Part shown: positions 30,768 through 36,535 of the stretch, in pieces
How positions within the stretch are numbered: position 1 is the stretch's first letter
How the letters are laid out: every line of letters starts with the position of its first letter
From: Diphasiastrum complanatum
Taxonomy: Eukaryota; Streptophyta; Lycopodiopsida; Lycopodiales; Lycopodiaceae
Direction: 5' to 3'
Length of the DNA stretch: 36,535 nucleotides
Assembly (NCBI GenBank): GCA_029204225.1
Contig: MU835764.1
Coordinates: 1 to 36,535, forward strand
Notes under the pieces: generated by a model
The model's database searches: none
What the model was told of the DNA's origin: nothing
Seen by the model: the letters and a program-made list of their open reading frames with translations, nothing else
Position numbers and translations under genes: made by a program

Positions 30768-32930
30768 ATGGCTTCTAGATTTGATCCCCAGGAAGTCAAT
30801 CCAATTATTGTTACAAGATCATCCCGATTGGATCTACCCGAGTACAATGGATTATCTAATTGAGTTACATTTCTCCAAATCTATGTAGAATCTTGTGAAG
30901 TCTACGACAAAGTTTTTTTTTCAAGATAAACTTAAGCTATTTCCATTGGCCTTAACGGGTGCAGCATTATAATCAAAATGAAACTGAGCGTACAGATTGG
31001 GAAACTATCAAACGAGCCCTTATCACACGGTTCAAACCTCGGAAGTTTATGGAAGACCCTTTCCTACTTCTAAGTAAAATAAAAATGGAAAAGCGAGAAA
31101 TGGTACAAGATTACATTGAATGGGTTAAACGCCTCAAATCTGAGTGCGTACCCGAGCTGATCAATGAAGATGTCATGATTATGTGATTTTGGCAGGTCTA
31201 CCTAAAAGGATCAGACGTGAGCTGAAATGCCATAATGAGTACGCAACTTTACAAAATGCTATGGACGATGCGATATGAGAGGAGGACAAAGATTCAGATG
31301 ATGAACCAAATATTGGTTTGTTGTCTCATACAACAGGGCAGACCACTACGACATCCACCACTATCGCATCAACGAATATCAATGCTACTATAGAGATGAT
31401 GCTCAACAAGTTTGAAAAACTTGGAAAGAACCAACAATTATAGATGGAAAAGTTGCAGTCGCAATTTGATGAAAAAATAAAAGCCTTGGAAGATTTCCAT
31501 GGAAAAGCGAACAAGGTACCTGAGAAGTTTGCTAAGACTTTTCCTAGTAGGAGAAATGCTTGGTGTTCCATTCGTATGGGCAATCACACAGTCAACGAAT
31601 GTCCACAATTGAAAAAATGAATGGCAGTATTTGCCATCTCTGCAATTCACCTGATTATGAGACTGCTTATTTCCACTTTAATCCTCGTATTATCCAGCAA
31701 TGATATGCCTATATGGGATATTGGGAACCCCTTTACGGAAAGGATCTTTCAGCCAAACCTCGTCAACCTGCTCTTGGGTATCCGGAGCGACTAGCTTTAC
31801 CAGCCCCACCAACACAATCTGTCCTCCTACCTATCTGATGGAACCAAAACCTTACAGAGGTAACGAGCAATGGAATTACAGTAATTATTGTGAGAGTGGT
31901 CCTTCAGATCAGTATGCTATCTATGTTGCCGCAAAACAACAAGCATCTAGAAATTGGACCAGCGCGTTGCTTGGATACTTATCAGTCTGAATTGAGTGAG
32001 ATTTCATTACTGGATCAAACTTTGGATAGACCGATCACTTTTCCATTGAATGTGTTGACGATAGCTTGGATATCAATGGAACCCATACCAGATTCGATTG
32101 AAGATGAACTCATTCATGTGAGTCATGCCTTGACTTATGATAACAATGCAGAACTTACTGATGAGCAGATTTTAAATCACATTGTTCCTACCGTATTTGG
32201 AGTACATGATATTGCCGATGAACCAACAATAAAACCACCAAAAGCAATTAAATTAAAGGAAGACAAGATTACAGGACCAATGACGAAGAAACAAACTAAG
32301 CAATATTATAATATGGTCTTGAAGTAGAGAAATCCACCTCAAAAGGTTGATTCTAAGAATGTGCCACCTTTATTGGATAAAGACAAAGGGAAAGTCAAGG
32401 ATGATTCTTCAAGTCAGAGTTCTCGCAAGAAATCACTGTCCAGGAAGTCATCACCTTCAAAGAATAATCCATCTTCTCGGAAGTCATCGCCTCCACGATC
32501 GATTCCTGCCAAAAAAGCTAAACGAAGATCCAAGGCCAATCCTTTTGAAAAAGAGAAATTAAATGAAGTACAACATGATATGCCAGAGCATTTCAAATGT
32601 TATACTTTTTGGATGATGTGGTTATTATGTTTCCAAAAGCACATCGTGAACCTGAAGAACAAGTGCCAGAATCAAAAGATGTTTATGATGGCCCAGCTAG
32701 GACGCAGCCTATGAATCTTGCTGAACCAGGAGAACCAGAAAAGATTGTACAAGTTGGAGCACAACTTACTCCTGAATAGTTTCAAGCGCTATGGAAATTG
32801 CTTATTAAGTATCAAGATTTCTTTGCTTGGACTTATAAAGCTCTCTAAGGGATTCTGACATCAGTTATTGAGCATACCATACCCTTAATGCCTGATGCAG
32901 TTCCAAAGGTCACAAAATTTCTCCTCCCAC
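30768..32930 (+). pseudogene. Ty3/gypsy (Tat-like) gag to pre-RT fragment
   Basis: An ATG at 30768 starts MASRFDPQEVNPIIVTRSSR, LDLPEYNG follows, then after stops the Retrotrans_gag domain: RTDWETIKRALITRFKPRKF, MVQDYIEWVKRLKSECVPEL and, in a new frame, LAGLPKRIRRELKCHNEYAT. Two zinc knuckles follow: 31564-31602 (CSIRMGNHTVNEC, second Cys now Arg) and 31632-31670 (CHLCNSPDYETAY, His and last Cys replaced). A linker with a Ser/Lys/Arg-rich part (KKSLSRKSSPSKNNPSSRKS, about 32420-32480) leads to KIVQVGAQLTPE, then WKLLIKYQDFFAWTYKAL and VIEHTIPLMPDAVPK, the conserved segment just before RT in plant gypsy pol. RT itself is absent. Multiple stops and frameshifts. Gag resembles that of the element at 8291-9274. 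Confidence 0.75.
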
Positions 32931-33110
32931 TCTTTTTTAAGTTTGAATAGTTAGGGAAGTAGAAACGAGCCAATAGGATTTTGAGGCCAAGGCTCTTCTC
33001 TCCACTATAAATAGGGGCAGACTCGAATTGCTCCTCATGTTCAAATCTTCATTTCAATACAAGTAGATTAGTTCTCTTATGAAATGGACTTGTGAATATG
33101 GTACAAAAAG
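32931..33110 (+). promoter_or_regulatory. LTR-like remnant with TATA box
   Basis: After the gypsy fragment breaks off, a TATA-type CTATAAATAGGGGC at 33006-33019 is followed by a TTCATTTCAATACAAG leader-like stretch. This looks like the promoter part of an LTR whose flanks are lost; copia coding begins just after. Confidence 0.4.
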
Positions 33111-34178
33111 AAGGATCAAGCTCTGAAATTATTAGGATTCAAACCACTGATGGCTGATTCCAAAGTGTATGTCAAAGTTACAGATGGGCAAATCATTATT
33201 GTGTTACAAAGGATGACACTTTGATACTTTGCAAGAGTGAGAAGCTAATTGTTGAAGTGAAAGAAGACATTTCGAAACATTTCAAGATTGTGGATCTGGG
33301 AGAAGCCAGGTGTTACCTTGGCTTGCAAATTGAAAGGGACTATGAGGGAAGTAAGTTGTACCTTCACCAGTCCAGATAGACCTAGAAAATCCTAGAGGAT
33401 TTTGGGATGTTGAATTGCAAAGGAGCGAATACTCCAATGCTCGCAGGAACGGTGCTGACAAACGATGATTGTCTGAAGACTGAAGAAGAGAGAGAACAAA
33501 TGCAGCTCACACCTTATAGAAAGTTGATAGGTTCACTGATGTACCTTGTAGACAACACATGCCCTGACATTGCTTATGCAATATTCAGGATGAGCCAATT
33601 CTGCACGAGGATCGACACATTGGAAGATTGCAAAACAAATTTTGCAATATCTTTAATTAACAAGAGATTATGGCTTGTGTTATTGTCATGATGCAGAGTT
33701 CAAGATGCTTTCCTACAGTGATGCTAACTGGGCATTCCTCAAGGATAATTGTAAAAGCATCTCAGGAGGATGCACCATCGTGTCCAGAGTAGTAGTTCTC
33801 TGGGTCAACAAGAAGCAGACCATTGTGGCTCAATCATCCTGCAAAGCAGAATATATTGCATCAGCAAATATGGCCAATGAGATAATTTGGCTCAGGCAGT
33901 TCCTAGACGAATTGGGCAAAACAAGGAATGAGCCTCTGGTCTTGCAGATGGATAACACATCTGCAATACATCTGACGAAAGATCCTATGTTTCACTCAAG
34001 GACAAAACACATCACGATCAACTACCACTTGATCAGGGATCTGATTGAGAAGAACATGCTGTAGACCACCTTCGTCGGAACGAAAGACATGGTTGCTGAC
34101 ATTTTCACAAAAGCCCTAGACAAAGGACTTTTTGAGAGACAGAGGAGCAATCTTGGAGTCATCAAGCTATCATGATTT
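33111..34178 (+). pseudogene. copia E RT-RNase H, first tandem copy
   Basis: Starts abruptly inside RT (KLLGFKPLMADSKVYVKV). The catalytic YVDD box is destroyed: a small deletion changes the region before DDT and shifts the frame near 33215. RT goes on with GEARCYLGLQIERDYEG, ILEDFGMLNCKGANTPM and RKLIGSLMYLVDNTCPDIAY. RNase H is in frame at 33675-34064: YSDANWAF, LWVNKKQTIVAQSSCKAEYI, MDNTSAIHL, then after one stop VADIFTKALDKGLFERQ. The part from 33183 is repeated almost exactly at 34179, a period of 996 bases. Protease, integrase and most of RT upstream are missing. Confidence 0.85.
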
Positions 34179-35157
34179 GATGGACAGATCATTATTGTGG
34201 CTGTATATGTGGATGACACTTTGATACTCTACAAGAGTGAGAAGCTAATTGCTGAAGTGAAGGAAGACATCTCGAAACAATTTGAGACTGTGGATCTGGA
34301 AGAAGCCGGGTGCTACCTTGGCTTGCAAATTGAAAGGGACTATGAGGGAGGTGAGCTGTACCTCCACCAGTCCAGATACACCCAGAAAATCCTAGAGGAT
34401 TTTGGGATGCTGAATTGCAAAGGAGCGAATACTCCAATGCTCGTAGGAACGGTGCTGACAAATGATGATTGTCCGAGAACTGAAGAAGAGAGAGAACAAA
34501 TGCAGCTCACACCTTACAGAAAGCCGATAGGTTCGCTGATGTACCTTGCAGACAACACACATTTTGACATTGCTTATGCACTGTTCAAGATGAGCCAATT
34601 TTATACGAATCTAGGCTCAACACATTGGAAGATTGCAAAAGAAATTTTGCAATATCTTCAATGAACAAGAGATTATGGCTTGTGTTATTGTCATGATGCA
34701 GGGTTCAAGATGCTTTCCTATAGTGATGCTAGCTGGGCATCCCTCAAGGACGATTGTAAAAGCGTCTCAGGAGGATGCACCATCTCGCAGGAGCAGCAGT
34801 TCTCTGGGTCAGCAAGAAGCAGTCCATTGTGGCTCAGTCATCCTGCAAAGCAGAGTACGTTACATCAGCAAAGATGGCCAATGAAATAATCTGGCTCAGG
34901 CAGTTCTTGGACGAATTGGACGAAACAAGAAATGAGTCTCTGGTTTTGCAGATGGATAATACATCTGCAATACATCTGACGAAAGATCTTGTATTTTACT
35001 CAAGGACGAAACACATTGCAATCAAGTACCACTTGATCAGGGATCTAATGGAAAAGAAGATGTTGCAGACCACCTTTATTGAAACGAAAGACATGGTTGT
35101 TGACAAAAGGAATTTTTGAGAGACATAGGAGCATGAGTCGTCAAGCTATCATGCTTT
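34179..35157 (+). pseudogene. copia E RT-RNase H, second tandem copy
   Basis: The 155-codon frame 34197-34664 holds an intact catalytic box VYVDDTLIL, then VDLEEAGCYLGLQIERDYEG, YTQKILEDFGMLNCKGANTP and YRKPIGSLMYLADNTHFDIA. RNase H follows with frameshifts: YSDASWASL, SKKQSIVAQSSCKAEYVTSA, MDNTSAIHLTKDL, ending KDMVVD. Compared with the first copy, about 20 bases of the FTKALDKG coding region are deleted at 35103. It is followed by a purine tract and the LTR of the same element, so this copy is the original 3' end and the first copy the extra one, or the reverse. Confidence 0.85.
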
Positions 35158-35165
35158 GAGAGGGA

Positions 35166-35180
35166 CTTGAAGAAAGAAAA
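35166..35180 (+). other. Polypurine tract of copia E
   Basis: CTTGAAGAAAGAAAA, purine-rich, directly before TGTTTCTAATACC, the LTR start. Confidence 0.6.
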
Positions 35181-36063
35181 TGTTTCTAATACCAAAGCTT
35201 TGCTGCTTTCAGCCCTCGCTCTGACGAAAATGTTCGCGAATGTGAAAGTCAAAAGGCACAAAGCAAAAATGTTCGCGAACACCCTAGCGAAAAGACATGA
35301 AGAGAAAAATTTGCGAAAGAGAATTTTTCACGGTACAGGGGGAGAAAGTCAGACGATGTGAATGTCAAAAGGCACGAAGCGACACGAAAATCGTCGCGAC
35401 ACTGTTTTTCTGCCATCACACTCCAAAAAGGACCAGCAAGATCATGCAAGTACCAAGAAGTATAGATATCTGATCTGATATCATGACATCAGCAGATACA
35501 CTATAGGTCGTGGCTAATCTACCACTCTTGTAGTTCATGATAAGTTGTAGATGTTTGATCACTCTAATCTAGAAGTTACATGATGCGACTATATACCTTC
35601 TAGTTGATGCATGATATAATACTATGAAGTCTAATGCTAGTAAGCAAGAAGACAAAAATATAGAATATGATTCCGGCTACGTGCGAGACAATTTTGCATA
35701 GGATCTGTAAATGCATGAAGTCCGCTAGTAAGCAAGACATTACTTGTGGGAGAACTGTATTTCTCTCATGCCAATGCACTGCGTGGATCTGCATGTAGTG
35801 CTTGAAAAATTAGAAAAATCAGTAGATGATTTTATAGCCATTGTGCACATATCACTCTTATCTTGTCTGATCTTGAATGTAAATTAGTATGCTGCTATTC
35901 GTGTGTCTGATTCACTTGTTCATTTAATTCTGCACCTTGGTTTGAATCTTGTTGAATGCTACATTAATCTGTTAACGTAGATCAACAGTGCCTGTCTACA
36001 TTCTGGAGGACTATAGGAATGATATAGTTGGCAGTGGCCAGCAATCATATCTGAAATCCATCC
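35181..36063 (+). repeat. 3' LTR of copia E, 3'-truncated
   Basis: Begins TGTTTCTAATACC after the purine tract, with TTCGCGAA-type words at 35230-35300. From 35634 it matches 3118-3526. It stops at 36063, where chromovirus coding starts. By comparison with 3527-3598, roughly 70 bases of the LTR end are missing. Confidence 0.7.
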
Positions 36064-36423
36064 GATGGTCACCCTGTTGAGGAGGCCACATGGGAGCCTA
36101 TTAATGTCTTTTATCATACACCATCACTTGCAGATCTGGATCGTGCTCTTATTGATTCCTCTACATCAGATGTTGCTCTAGTTGATTCCTCTACATCAGA
36201 TGTTGCTGCACTTGTTGATTTCTCTACATCAGATGTTGCTCTAGTTGTTGATGCACCAGGGCTTGCTGCTGTTTCATCCAATTTATTTTCGACAGTTGGG
36301 TCTTTTTTTTGTGTCGGGAGAGTTATGGACTGGGCTCATTATGTTTTCCACGTCCATTTACATTTACTTTACTTTATGCATAAGCAGGCCTTGGGCCCTT
36401 TTTTATTCATTATTGACACTTAG
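36064..36423 (+). pseudogene. Gypsy chromovirus integrase end / chromodomain fragment
   Basis: An open frame without a start codon runs 119 codons from 36064 to a TAG at 36421. It begins DGHPVEEATWEPINVF, which matches the end of the chromodomain carried by plant chromovirus integrases (G-x-P-x-x-E-A-T-W-E-P). Chromodomains bind modified histones and direct insertion into chromatin. After it comes a threefold repeat with core STSDVALV (36154-36252) and then a hydrophobic tail, which may be translated LTR sequence. The upstream integrase is cut off by the copia E LTR. Confidence 0.55.
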
Positions 36424-36535
36424 ACTATATGGTTGGCGTCGGGCCTTAATATTCATTATTTGGACATTTGGACATATTACTGGAGAGTGGAGGCCTTCTC
36501 GGAGGGCGCACTATTATCCCTCCCAGTTGGGACTT
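36424..36535 (+). other. Probable chromovirus 3' non-coding DNA
   Basis: No coding. It continues from the chromodomain fragment to the end of the window and is probably 3' non-coding or LTR DNA of the same element. Confidence 0.35.

Overview
This is nuclear DNA of a seed or other vascular plant. The evidence is plant Ty1/copia and Ty3/gypsy retrotransposons primed by tRNA-Met and tRNA-Asp, a DYW-class pentatricopeptide (PPR) reading frame, long CT/GA microsatellites and AT-rich non-coding DNA. I cannot name the species. I found no intact host gene: almost everything is a nested, decayed transposon graveyard. The coding stretches carry stops and frameshifts, and many differences between copies are C/T or G/A transitions, as expected from decay of methylated cytosines.

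Layout. 1-3117: mostly unassigned, with one possible reverse-strand LTR. 3118-3611: copia LTR fragment and tRNA-Met primer site. 3638-5826: tail of one gag-only gypsy-type element, then an LTR shared with a second element (tRNA-Asp primer site, repeat-rich leader). 5827-8150: antisense copia integrase/RT/RNase H fragment embedded in that element. 8151-11362: the element's gag, polypurine tract and 3' LTR. 11366-13180: antisense copia gag-protease with primer site and a probable LTR. 13190-14360: unrecognised degenerate coding-like DNA.

14874-15402: broken intronless copy of a plant WBP2-like GRAM-domain (UPF0664) gene. 15403-18834: minisatellite, perfect hairpin, an unrecognised acidic reading frame, a 57-bp duplication and a TG/AG microsatellite. 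19139-20556: DYW PPR pseudogene split by a roughly 600-bp Mutator-type MITE with 9-bp target duplications. 20557-22229: 5'-truncated copia. 22755-27674: nearly complete copia with two LTRs but no gag. 27675-28406: degenerate tandem repeats. 28407-30532: 5' part of another gag-deleted copia. 30768-32930: gypsy (Tat-like) gag to pre-RT. 33111-36063: copia RT-RNase H duplicated in tandem, then its LTR. 36064-36423: C-terminal chromodomain fragment of a gypsy chromovirus.

The pieces do not form a pathway; their relations are those of nesting, truncation and recombination. The points most worth a second look are the MITE inside the DYW domain, the PPT-LTR-PBS gypsy dimer with expanding CT cassettes, the one-residue-short zinc knuckles shared by two gypsy copies, the RT-RNase H tandem duplication, the gag-less copia copies, and a cluster of CACACGTGTG palindromes.
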